Source: Chloroflexota bacterium (lineage in GTDB: Bacteria > Chloroflexota > Dehalococcoidia > Lucifugimonadales > UBA3495). Taken from it: a stretch of 39,176 nucleotides of DNA. Positions 1 to 6,723 of this stretch are shown piece by piece. The notes below the pieces were generated by a model. The model did not search any database. It worked only from the letters and a program-made list of their open reading frames with translations, and was not told where the DNA came from. The stretch spans positions 1-39,176 of the forward strand of contig VXTR01000002.1 of assembly GCA_009837355.1 (NCBI GenBank), given 5' to 3'. Made by a program: the position numbers and the translations under genes. The stretch's first letter is position 1, and every line of letters begins with the position of its first letter.

Positions 1-570
1 ATGGACCCTGCAATCACCGCTATTTCCGCTTGACATCAAAGACAGTTGCTTCTCCTTGATGCCCAACTGCTGAGCCTGAGCCCTTAGTTGCCCCTCGCGC
101 GCATCTGCGTTTGCTATCAAGTTGGTGAGTTCCTGACTATTTACATTACGGGCAAGGCCCTTTCGCAGGAACGTACGTTTGCTTCGGTTTTCTTCCACTT
201 GAACGTTCAAGGTCCGAATGGCTCTCTCTACTGGATCTATGCTGGGGTCTAGCATCCAGATGCACATTGAGCACGACTCAAGAATATTTCTTAAACAAGT
301 CCAGGGCGAAAATGAGAGGATAGACTCTGCGAGTGACCGGTCAAGCACCAAAGCGTAATCACATGCCACCACAAGAGCGCGTGACCCTTTGTCGTAGGCT
401 TCTTGAAGCACCGAAGGGTCTGCAAATCGAAGTAGCTCACCTGATGCCACGGCGTTTGCCGATGGAATGCCTCTGTACCTGTCCATTGCTGCATTGGATT
501 CCTGTGCCAAGGAGGCTAACGACTCTGATGCCTTGTGAATCTCTCGCCAGAGTTCGGTTTCCGATCTCAT
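1..570 (-). CDS. Unknown protein, partial (runs off the window start)
   Basis: An open frame on the minus strand starts at an ATG at 568-570 and has no stop before the window edge, giving 190 residues of an incomplete protein. A purine-rich GGGGAG lies about 6 bases before the ATG. It begins 18 bp after the stop of the ribbon-helix-helix gene, so the two are probably co-transcribed. The sequence is soluble and mostly alpha-helical, with an Arg/Glu/Gln-rich segment near the end of what is visible. A stretch around residues 75-115, reading LRNILESCSMCIWMLDP, recalls uncharacterised helical proteins of the 'RaalEaa..wwLldP' kind, but I cannot name a family. Function is unknown. It could be an effector or partner controlled by the upstream regulator. 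Confidence 0.7.
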   Translation of the reverse strand, partial: MRSETELWREIHKASESLASLAQESNAAMDRYRGIPSANAVASGELLRFADPSVLQEAYDKGSRALVVACDYALVLDRSLAESILSFSPWTCLRNILESCSMCIWMLDPSIDPVERAIRTLNVQVEENRSKRTFLRKGLARNVNSQELTNLIANADAREGQLRAQAQQLGIKEKQLSLMSSGNSGDCRVH

Positions 571-588
571 CCAACTCCCCTATCCTCT

Positions 589-792
589 TTAGCTGCCTTC
601 GTTCTGGCGGGAGCGCAGCCGTTGTCGGCGCTGCTCCCGGCGCAGTTCCCGGTCTTCCATGTACAGGCGGAGGGCCTCGCGCACCAACTCACTCATGTCG
701 CGTCCCTCTTCCTCCTTCACCCGCTGCACCTCCTGGTACATCTCCGGGGGCAGCGAAAAGGTGATGGTCCTGGAAATCCTGCGTGGGGGCAT
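589..792 (-). CDS. Ribbon-helix-helix (CopG/Arc-type) DNA-binding protein
   Basis: This is a 67-residue protein. The basic N-terminal strand RRISRTITFSLPPEM (residues 4-18) is followed by two helices (YQEVQRVKEEEG and SELVREALRLYMED), the classic ribbon-helix-helix layout; the strand residues enter the DNA major groove in a dimer. The C-terminus is strongly basic. Members of this family usually repress their own operon and are often the antitoxin of a toxin-antitoxin pair. Here the next gene in the same direction (1-570) is an unknown protein rather than a recognisable toxin, so an antitoxin role is only a possibility. A near-consensus promoter lies just upstream, and the 10-mer ATAGTAAGAC overlapping its -10 region is shared with the probable ribbon-helix-helix gene at the right end of the window. 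Confidence 0.88.
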   Translation of the reverse strand: MPPRRISRTITFSLPPEMYQEVQRVKEEEGRDMSELVREALRLYMEDRELRREQRRQRLRSRQNEGS

Positions 793-832
793 GGTCTCTG
801 CCTGACCTGCTGCGGTATTGTCTTGTCTTACT

Positions 833-861
833 ATTATCCTTCATCTTCACCCCGCCGTCAA
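833..861 (-). promoter_or_regulatory. Sigma70-like promoter of the ribbon-helix-helix gene
   Basis: On the minus strand TTGACG (856-861) and GATAAT (833-838) are separated by exactly 17 bp, each matching consensus at 5 of 6 positions. The 10-mer ATAGTAAGAC (825-834) overlaps the end of the -10 box and the expected start site. It also occurs at 39098-39107 beside another putative promoter, which suggests an operator. Confidence 0.65.
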
Positions 862-914
862 TTGCGCCCGGTCAGTCAGCGCGGCGTTCCAACCCCTTAC
901 ACGGACCCGCATCG

Positions 915-1370
915 CTAGGTGATCAGCCACCAGGCCACCAGGACGGTGAGCGCCAGCAAGACCACCAGCACGGCGACGGCGATGCCTAGCCGGGCAACCC
1001 AGCGCCTGGCTCTTTGGTGGCCGTTCTGTTCCCGCACCAACACTTCTTCCAGCTTGCGGTACTCGTCTAAGGCGGTGTCCGTCTCCGCCCGGGCCCGGTC
1101 TCGCTCCTGCTCCAACCGGTCCGCCTCCTCGGCCAGTTCCCCCACCGTCCGCTCCAGTCGTTCCACTCTGGCCCTGGACTGGCGCAGCAGCTCCCGGTCG
1201 CTGGGGTAACGGGGTCCGGGCAGCTTCACGTACACCCGCCGGCCTTCTCTTCCTACCTCCACCTCGCCCTTGCGGATCATCCGGTCCAGGGTCGATAGCG
1301 ATACCTCCAACTCCCGCGCCGCCTCCCCCTTGTCCACCCAGTGGACGTCGTCTTTGACCTTATCTGACAT
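915..1370 (-). CDS. HTH / coiled-coil / C-terminal membrane-anchored protein
   Basis: A protein of 151 residues from the ATG at 1370, which has GAGGTG well placed upstream; a GTG three codons earlier is a weaker alternative. Residues about 8-45 form an excisionase/MerR-like winged helix (VDKGEAARELEVSLSTLDRM, then a GRRVYVK wing). Residues about 58-120 are a heptad-rich, charged coiled coil. The last 25 residues are one hydrophobic segment (ARLGIAVAVLVVLLALTVLV), which predicts a tail anchor in the membrane. A DNA-binding domain tethered to the membrane through a coiled coil would suit tethering of element DNA or membrane-coupled regulation. That role is inference. Two TTGCA-type palindromes lie upstream at 1406-1469. 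No partner gene is obvious. Confidence 0.85.
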   Translation of the reverse strand: MSDKVKDDVHWVDKGEAARELEVSLSTLDRMIRKGEVEVGREGRRVYVKLPGPRYPSDRELLRQSRARVERLERTVGELAEEADRLEQERDRARAETDTALDEYRKLEEVLVREQNGHQRARRWVARLGIAVAVLVVLLALTVLVAWWLIT

Positions 1371-1616
1371 GTAAATCACCTCGTAAACGGCGATGCGTCA
1401 GGCGATTGCACTCTTGCCAAAATCACCCTCGTTGTTTTAGCGCCGTTTCTCACACTTGCAAGAATGCAATTATTGATTGGTCAAGGGGCATTGCAGCCCG
1501 TTTCGTACCTGAAACCAGGGGACAATGATACGTCGCGGCCTCCCGGCCAACCTCTGAAATCACCCCCGGAGGACAGTTTGCGCCCCCGGACAACAGAGCG
1601 GGTAGAAGATACCGTA
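1371..1616. other. Intergenic stretch between convergently ordered minus-strand genes
   Basis: Apart from the palindromes at 1406-1469 I see no gene here. Two similar G-rich strings (TCCGGGGGCG and TCCGGGGGTG on the minus strand, near 1560-1590) follow the stop of the large winged-helix gene. No clear hairpin terminator with a T-tract is visible. Confidence 0.4.
1406..1469. promoter_or_regulatory. Two TTGCA-N4-TGCAA palindromes (putative operator)
   Basis: A perfect inverted repeat TTGCA-agaa-TGCAA is at 1456-1469, and an imperfect copy TTGCA-ctct-TGCCA is at 1406-1419. Both lie within 100 bp upstream of the membrane-anchored HTH gene that starts at 1370. The same architecture occurs before the paralogous HTH/coiled-coil genes at 5672 and 38727, so it is a good candidate for a shared operator. 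Confidence 0.5.
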
Positions 1617-3329
1617 TCAGCATGTTTGCTGTGTCTCCCGCTGATGCATTCGGCGGCGCAGTTTGTCCCACTCGTATGCCCCCAACTCGCACAGCGCCAG
1701 CGGCGCACGTTCCGGTTCCCACAGGGGACGCCAGGACCGGCCCAGCAGCCCCCTATAGGACAGAAGCTCCCTACTGGACACCAGGATGGGCAGCGTCATC
1801 GCCGGCATCCGGGACGCGGTGCTGGCGTAGGTCTCCGCCACCTCCTCGGTGTCCACCACGAACAGCGTGGTCGGGAAGGGCGGCTGGTCATCCCGGGGCG
1901 CGTCGGAGCGGTAGTAGCGGATGTAGGGTCGCAGACGGGCGGCCACTCCCCTGGGGTGGCGGGCGCGCAGCTCGTGCTCGAGGTAGAAGGGCACGTGCAG
2001 GGCGTTGACCAGCAGGTGTCCCACGGCGTCGGGCGCGATGGCGTCCTCGCCCCGGTTGAAGGCCCGGTCGGAGCGGGCGGTGGGTATGGACCATTGCAGC
2101 TCGCTGGCGTCTTCAGTCCTCGCTTCGGCGGCAAGCTCCGACAGGAACCAGGTGATGCCGTCGGCGTGGCCGGTCTGGCGCTGCCAGGTGAGGATGCGGT
2201 GTCCCAGGGGGCGGGGCTGTCCGTGATTGTCGGCGGCTTCCTCCGTGCTCCATGCGGCCATGGTGGTGGATAGCTGGGCCCGGTCCCGGCGGGTGATGTA
2301 CCCGATGCCCCGGTCGGACAGGGTGTAGCGCACGTCGCTCCGCCTACCGTGCTGTTCCACCAGGCCCCAGGTCTGCGTCAGGCTGCGGGTCATCTGGCTG
2401 ACCCTTCCGTCGGAGACGCCCAGCCAGCGGGCCAGGTGCTCCCGGGGTATCATGGGATGGTCGGTGATCAGGTCCAGGGCGCGTTTTGCCGCAGGGCTTA
2501 TGCCGAAGGCCGGGGCAGCGTTGACCATCCGTTCCGGGTCGGGCAGGGACGCCCGCTTGCGCTCCGGCGCCTCCGGGTGAAACCGTCCGCCGGGTTCGGC
2601 CTGGGAGACCACCTGCTCCAGGGTGCGGTACATCCTGCCAATCACCCAGTTGGATGAAATCCAGGTCAGGCGGTCCCACTCTTCCAGGGTCTCCCGGCGC
2701 TCGACGCCCACGAAATAATCCCGGAGATCCGCGTTGAGGCAGAACTCGTCGGTGAGCCGCTGCTCCCAGGGGCTGGGAACCAGCACCAGCACCACGGAGG
2801 GACGGCGGGCGTAGTGGTACTCGGCGATGGCCCGCAGCCGGTCGTAGAGGGAGCGGCGCCGCAGCGCCAGTCCCTGGCGCACCACGCCGAAACTGCGGCC
2901 ATTGTGAAGGGTGATCACCGCGTCGAAACGGCCCCGGCGCTGGAACTCCACCTGGGTTTCCAGGCCGTCCACGCCCGGGGACAGCGTTGCCGCCAGGCGG
3001 TATACGGAAGCAACCGCGTCCATCCGGCGTATGAGCAATGCCAGCCACTGCCGGGACGCGGGATAGGTCCGCACGAAGTCCGATGGCGCGTCGTAGCCGA
3101 GGACATCGGCGGCCTCGGCGACGCCGTTCTTCGTGAGGTAGTAGCGGTGGCTGGAGGGCAGGTGGGCCGTGCCGTGGCTCACCCGCTGCGCCAGGCCGTC
3201 TCTCAGCAGTGCGGACAGGGCGCGGTGCACCGTCGCCAGCGGTTCGCCCAGGACCAGGGCCAGTTCCCCCGCGTCGATGAATGACAGCCGGGCCAAGGCG
3301 TCCAGGATGCGCTCTCGTGAGAAGGCCAT
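1617..3329 (-). CDS. Double winged-helix protein, replication-relaxation-like
   Basis: The frame is open further upstream, but the protein-like sequence begins at the ATG at 3327-3329 (MAFSRERIL), preceded by GGAGG; the reading before it is a shadow of a broken HTH gene. The resulting protein has 570 residues. An N-terminal winged helix (about 2-80) has a recognition helix followed by SSHRYYLTKNG. A central alpha/beta part follows (GRSFGVVRQGLALRR, SVVLVLVPSPWE). A second winged helix lies near residues 275-350 (IPREHLARWLGVSDGRVSQM, then RYTLSDRGI). The layout recalls the replication-relaxation family of plasmids and integrative elements, which is thought to act on element DNA during transfer or replication. 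The match is by pattern only. It points to a mobile-element context for the left flank. Confidence 0.75.
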   Translation of the reverse strand: MAFSRERILDALARLSFIDAGELALVLGEPLATVHRALSALLRDGLAQRVSHGTAHLPSSHRYYLTKNGVAEAADVLGYDAPSDFVRTYPASRQWLALLIRRMDAVASVYRLAATLSPGVDGLETQVEFQRRGRFDAVITLHNGRSFGVVRQGLALRRRSLYDRLRAIAEYHYARRPSVVLVLVPSPWEQRLTDEFCLNADLRDYFVGVERRETLEEWDRLTWISSNWVIGRMYRTLEQVVSQAEPGGRFHPEAPERKRASLPDPERMVNAAPAFGISPAAKRALDLITDHPMIPREHLARWLGVSDGRVSQMTRSLTQTWGLVEQHGRRSDVRYTLSDRGIGYITRRDRAQLSTTMAAWSTEEAADNHGQPRPLGHRILTWQRQTGHADGITWFLSELAAEARTEDASELQWSIPTARSDRAFNRGEDAIAPDAVGHLLVNALHVPFYLEHELRARHPRGVAARLRPYIRYYRSDAPRDDQPPFPTTLFVVDTEEVAETYASTASRMPAMTLPILVSSRELLSYRGLLGRSWRPLWEPERAPLALCELGAYEWDKLRRRMHQRETQQTC

Positions 3330-3391
3330 GCCTCCAGCGTAACAGCCGGAAGTCGTCGCCGTCAGTGGGCAACTGTCAGTACCGACTCGGC

Positions 3392-3738
3392 TCACAGGAA
3401 CCCCAACGTGTCCTCCTGGGTCGCCGCCAGTGGCCTGGCACCGGCGGCTCGCCGCTGTACCCGGCGGATGGCGGTCACGGCCCACTCCGCCACCGCGGCG
3501 GCGCCGGGGTGGTCGCTCACGGCTTTGATCACCGCTCAGGGCAGGGACCGGCCCAGGTGTCCCCGTTCCAGGAAGCGCCACAGGAGTGGCGGGGCACGCC
3601 GAAATGCTGGGCGGCCTGGGGCCTGCCGTGCCATAGGGCGTATGTCCGCACGTGGTCGCGGATGGCGTCGTTGAGGGTCGGTCCGTCTGCGGCGGCGTGC
3701 TCGGTCGGCGCCGGCGGTTCCGGCTGTTTGGTTGGCAT
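3392..3738 (-). pseudogene. Broken HTH gene (frameshift plus in-frame TGA)
   Basis: A good start (ATG at 3738, AGGAGG seven bases upstream) opens a frame reading NDAIRDHVRTYALWHGRPQAA and then QHFGVPRHS. The recognition helix continues only in another frame (LWRFLERGHLGRSLP), so one base has been lost near 3583-3588. That second frame then meets a TGA at about 3536 and continues sensibly (AVIKAVSDHPGAAAVAEWAV... ending GFL) to a stop at 3392. If TGA was originally CGA the junction reads SLPRAVIKAV. The HTH resembles the one in the genes at 5672 and 38727 (AAxxLGVxxRxL). This looks like a recently decayed DNA-binding protein of about 115 residues. Two close sequencing errors could give the same picture. 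Confidence 0.65.
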
Positions 3739-3798
3739 TGGCGTTCCTCCTTGAGCGCGGTTCAACATTCCATTGTCCAGGAGAAATCATTCGCTCGG

Positions 3799-3830
3799 AA
3801 TGCCTTGTAAGGAATGGTATTGCAAGCAAT
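3799..3830. promoter_or_regulatory. Palindromic sites upstream of the broken HTH gene
   Basis: AATGCCTTGTAAGGAATG at 3799-3816 contains the near-palindrome CCTTRTAAGG, and a near-identical copy (AATGCCTTATAAGGGATG) is at 38998-39015. Immediately after it ATTGC-AA-GCAAT at 3819-3830 is a perfect inverted repeat. Both sit in the gap between divergently oriented genes (3738 minus, 3933 plus). They are plausible operators; the evidence is symmetry and recurrence only. Confidence 0.35.
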
Positions 3831-3932
3831 TTTGTGGTATGTACGGGGACGTGAGAAGATCGCATCCTGAGCGTCTTTGGCAACGCCTCGCAAACAAGGA
3901 GTGCTTGGTTTAGGAAGTGGAGCTAACAGAAT

Positions 3933-4439
3933 ATGTCCAGACGTAAACGCGCAAGCAAGCAGAGCCAAGCTGTGTGCTCCGAAATATACGATGAAATAGC
4001 CAAAGCTCGGCAGGACCGAGATTTGTCGAACATAGTCTTCGCTTTTCCAAGGGTGATGACCGCCGGAAAGTGGCAAGATTCAGGAGCATCGGTGGTTGCC
4101 GCGATAATCAAAAGACGGAAGATGCCCCAATCCTACGGCGAACCTCGCGCGTTCACCATCACCTTGGACGGCGTGGCAGCAGTAGAAGTGCCGGTGGACC
4201 ATGAGTGGATGAAGAAGTTCCGAGACAAGGGGTGCTTGACGGTCTACAAATTCAAGCCTGACGCCAGGGTGAAAGTCCCTGGAGACATTGCAGATGCCTT
4301 GGACTCGCATACCGTCGCCATCGTGGACATACCGGCATTCCACTTGGGAATGACATGGAACTGGCCGGCAATAGAAGCGCTCCAGGCGACGGCGAAGAGA
4401 GTTGGCGAGGAACGGGCGAAGCAGCGGATAGCGGGTTGA
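3933..4439 (+). CDS. Unknown 168-residue protein
   Basis: A complete frame begins at an ATG with GGAG about a dozen bases upstream. The protein starts with a basic tail (MSRRKRASKQSQ). It then shows mixed alpha/beta character, with strands such as AFTITLDGVAAVEVPVD and a C-terminal helix rich in Ala, Arg and Glu. Composition and codon use look genuine. There is no signal peptide, membrane segment or metal motif, and I do not recognise the family. It lies alone in the left flank, 151 bp before the zinc-ribbon gene in the same direction. Confidence 0.7.
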   Translation: MSRRKRASKQSQAVCSEIYDEIAKARQDRDLSNIVFAFPRVMTAGKWQDSGASVVAAIIKRRKMPQSYGEPRAFTITLDGVAAVEVPVDHEWMKKFRDKGCLTVYKFKPDARVKVPGDIADALDSHTVAIVDIPAFHLGMTWNWPAIEALQATAKRVGEERAKQRIAG

Positions 4440-4590
4440 ATCGGCGCTGCCATCCACCGGTTGGGTCCTGTCAAGACGTATGAATTGAAAAGCGGGACCT
4501 GGGTTAGACCGGCGTACCCTGTCCCCTTGCTTTTTCCGGGCATGTCCTGAAACTGGGAAAGGGTCCGTTCAGGTCAAGGGGGTTCCGGCG

Positions 4591-5139
4591 ATGGCGCTAA
4601 AACCTTGCTCCTATTGTGGTGAGGATGTCGAAGAGGGCACCACAGTATGCCCACATTGCCATACGTTCGGGCCATTTGAGCGTTCGGTACCGGAGGCACC
4701 AGACGATGCTCTCTCGGAGTCGTCGGTCGATCACGATTCTCATGTAGGAAAAGCTAGAGGAGGATGGTTCAAAGGTCTGCTTAAGGAGGTGGGCTGCCAA
4801 TATGCCGTCGGCTGCGGCGGCTTCCTCGCCGCAATATTGATTGGGATCGTTATCGCACTTATTGCCTCCATGTGTGGCGACGGCAGGTCGGGGAAAATCG
4901 ACTGTCAAGAACTTCACGATTGGGCGATGGAACCCGCGGATTGGGAAGATACGGACACCGGACAGCTGCTCGATGGATTTCGGATTCTTGAAATCATCCC
5001 CGACCCGGACGCGAATACTACCGCTGAGCATGGGATATTCTGCCAAGCCGTAGCACAGACGACTGAAGGGAAGTACTTGATCTGGTACGAGTTAGAGGAC
5101 GATGGCACGGTCTCCATTATTACAGAGCCGTCGCCTTGA
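4591..5139 (+). CDS. Zinc-ribbon single-pass membrane protein
   Basis: A protein of 182 residues; AAGGGGG lies eight bases before the ATG. Residues 6-23 form a four-cysteine zinc ribbon (CSYC, ten residues, CPHC). A Gly-rich hydrophobic segment at about 72-95 (GCGGFLAAILIGIVIALIAS) is one transmembrane helix. The C-terminal half is acidic and probably lies outside the membrane (DWEDTDTGQLLDGFRILEI, YLIWYELEDDGTVSI), resembling small beta-rich sensor domains. The zinc ribbon would face the cytoplasm. Similar zinc-ribbon membrane proteins are widespread and mostly uncharacterised. Nothing nearby reveals its role. Confidence 0.78.
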   Translation: MALKPCSYCGEDVEEGTTVCPHCHTFGPFERSVPEAPDDALSESSVDHDSHVGKARGGWFKGLLKEVGCQYAVGCGGFLAAILIGIVIALIASMCGDGRSGKIDCQELHDWAMEPADWEDTDTGQLLDGFRILEIIPDPDANTTAEHGIFCQAVAQTTEGKYLIWYELEDDGTVSIITEPSP

Positions 5140-5519
5140 CGGGGCCTCTTACCTTACAGGCGGCGTAAGCCGGGTGCGCTTGATGCCCGCACGGGGCCGA
5201 CCAGGGCCATAATGTAGTCAACAACATCATAGAGGCAGGATTAACATCATTTGCGGATGCTTGCTCAAGAAATGCGTTCACCACGTCGATTCGCTCCTGT
5301 CGGTGACGAACCAGGGACGCACAAGCCGTCTCGGTCATCAACGCCGTCCCGATGGACATCCCGCCCGTGATGGTACTGGGCTTTTGGTGCGCCTGCCGGC
5401 GGCTTTGACAAGACCGGAGCGGCGGTCCGGCGGCACCCTATTGGAAACCCCTGACGTGTCAGACTACAATCATCGCTGGCGGTTTCCCGCAGTGGGTGCC
5501 CTGAAAGGAGAAATGAAAA
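5140..5519. other. Gap without a convincing gene
   Basis: A minus-strand frame at 5120-5359 reads partly protein-like (RHRQERIDVVNAFLEQASAND) and could be a remnant. It lacks a ribosome-binding site and overlaps the end of the zinc-ribbon gene. Nothing else in this stretch looks functional until the repeats and promoter that precede position 5672. Confidence 0.4.
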
Positions 5520-5521
5520 GA

Positions 5522-5656
5522 TTGCAGAATACAATCCCAGGTCATTTCCCACGGGGATCGGGGTCTATTTGGCGGCAGCGAGGAGATTTCCGGCCAGTGA
5601 ATTTACTGCGCCTCTATAATCACGATATTGCAGGGATTGCAGTGCGAAGATTGCAG
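5522..5656 (+). promoter_or_regulatory. Promoter with TATAAT and TTGCAG operator repeats
   Basis: A perfect -10 box TATAAT is at 5615-5620, 50 bases before the start codon, without a good -35 box at the usual distance. TTGCAG occurs three times just downstream (5628, 5637, 5651), across the expected start site, and an imperfect palindrome TTGCA-GAAT-ACAA lies upstream at 5522-5534. This resembles the operators at 1456 and 38745 and fits repression by a factor common to this gene family. Confidence 0.5.
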
Positions 5657-5671
5657 TTCTGAGCGGCGGTT

Positions 5672-5869
5672 ATGACCGTGAAAGACCACGATGATCCCGC
5701 CCTGGAGTGGGACCTAGAACCCGAAGTTGAGCCACAGGCTCCCCTATCGGACGACGCCCTATTGGACCTGCTGGACGCCCTGGTGGAGGAACGGGGCCGG
5801 GTGCCCGCCGCGCAGGTGCTGGGGGTGAACTTCCGCCCCCTGGTCCTCTGCTGCGATACCGGGAGGTAA
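5672..5869 (+). CDS. N-terminal half of a frameshifted HTH/coiled-coil protein
   Basis: This 65-residue frame holds an acidic leader and an HTH (ALLDLLDALVEERGRVPAAQ, then VLGVNFRPLVLCCDTGR) and ends at TAA. It aligns well with the start of the intact gene at 37876-38727 (LLALLRDVVADHGKVKAAET, then LGVSFRTLSRADDTGR). In that gene the next residues are LTPRLADALESH. Their counterpart here, VTRRMRRALAEF, continues in the -1 frame and opens the next entry. A single-base change near 5860-5866 therefore splits one gene. The break lies in a GGGAGG run that itself looks like a ribosome-binding site. This could be a true frameshift mutation, a programmed shift or a sequencing error. Confidence 0.55.
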   Translation: MTVKDHDDPALEWDLEPEVEPQAPLSDDALLDLLDALVEERGRVPAAQVLGVNFRPLVLCCDTGR

Positions 5870-5877
5870 CCCGGCGA

Positions 5878-6570
5878 ATGCGGCGGGCGCTGGCAGAGTT
5901 CCGGGAACAAGGCGGTGACGGCCGTGGTGAAACGGAGCTTACCGATGGCGACGGTCCACCGGACGGCGAAGTGGCGGCCCTGTGTCAGTGGGTGGCTGAA
6001 CTGGAGGAGGAAAACGCCGCCCTGCGGGAGTTGACGGATGACCAGGCGCGACAGTTGGAGCTACTTACCCGCAGGCTTGCCGCGCTGGAAGACAGCCGCC
6101 AGTCGGGAGATGCTGCCGAAGTTGTCGGCGTTGACGCTGACGCCGATGATGCGCATGGCCATGACCGGACCGACGGCGTGGATCAGGATTGGAGACCGCC
6201 CCGGCGCCGACCCGGAATGGCCGATGCCGGGGTGGTTACCCTGGAGGAGCAGCCCGACGAGGAGTTCGCCTTCGGCCTGGCGGCGCCTTTGGTTGCCGAA
6301 TGGCGCAGGTTGCGGACAGACGGCAGGCAAGGCGCCAGCCGCGTTGACCGGGCGCAGGCCGCCGTGCGCCGGTGGGAGCTGGAGGCCGCAATGATTGGCG
6401 AGTACCGCCTGACATTGCCGCCGGATACCTACCCCTTGGATGACGCGCACCGTGCCGATCACGTCCGCTGGCGGCGGGATGCCCTGGCGGAAGCCCAGGG
6501 GGACCTGCGACGAGCGAAGCTCGCCAGGTTGCTGCGGCGGGTCATTACGCTGGGCCTGTGGCGAGACTAG
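5878..6570 (+). CDS. C-terminal half of the frameshifted HTH/coiled-coil protein
   Basis: A 230-residue frame begins at an ATG 11 bases after the GGGAGG run. It carries a coiled coil at about 35-75 (ELEEENAALRELTDDQARQL, then LLTRRLAALED), a low-complexity acidic linker, and a conserved C-terminal domain (GEYRLTLPPDTYPLDDAHR, ending LLRRVITLGLWRD). The end matches that of the paralogue at 37876-38727 (EQHELTLPPARR, ending LRRFLTFGIWRK), so the two genes are homologous over their whole length. On its own this half lacks the HTH but keeps the oligomerisation and C-terminal parts. It might be made by reinitiation after the upstream TAA. The family is unknown to me; the role is probably DNA binding by analogy with the paralogue. 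Confidence 0.7.
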   Translation: MRRALAEFREQGGDGRGETELTDGDGPPDGEVAALCQWVAELEEENAALRELTDDQARQLELLTRRLAALEDSRQSGDAAEVVGVDADADDAHGHDRTDGVDQDWRPPRRRPGMADAGVVTLEEQPDEEFAFGLAAPLVAEWRRLRTDGRQGASRVDRAQAAVRRWELEAAMIGEYRLTLPPDTYPLDDAHRADHVRWRRDALAEAQGDLRRAKLARLLRRVITLGLWRD

Positions 6571-6658
6571 GAAGGCTATGCTCGACTGTGAAGAGCAGCG
6601 TATCTGCTGAACAATTTTGAACACAAGCGTTCCCATGCCGCAGAATATGCCGCAAGAC

Positions 6659-6667
6659 TGCTAAAAT
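6659..6667 (+). promoter_or_regulatory. Extended -10 promoter of hsdM
   Basis: TGC-TAAAAT at 6659-6667 fits an extended -10 element (TGN followed by five of six TATAAT bases) and lies 57 bases before the hsdM start. No good -35 is seen at 17 bp, which is usual for extended -10 promoters. Confidence 0.4.
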
Positions 6668-6723
6668 GTGAGGTAAATGGCAACCTCTGAATTTTCCGGT
6701 GTTGCCGTGTGGGTGTCGAAAAC

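Noticed and set aside
2344-3372. A 342-codon minus-strand frame overlapping the winged-helix gene
   Set aside because: Rich in Arg, Gly and Pro and out of phase with the clear winged-helix protein; it is a frame shadow.
3330-3581. The 84 extra N-terminal codons of the winged-helix frame
   Set aside because: They overlap the broken HTH gene in another frame and are low-complexity; the ATG at 3329 has GGAGG and starts the conserved domain.
5120-5359. A 79-codon minus-strand frame with a protein-like middle
   Set aside because: No ribosome-binding site, overlap with the zinc-ribbon gene and no recognisable domain; possibly a remnant, not called.
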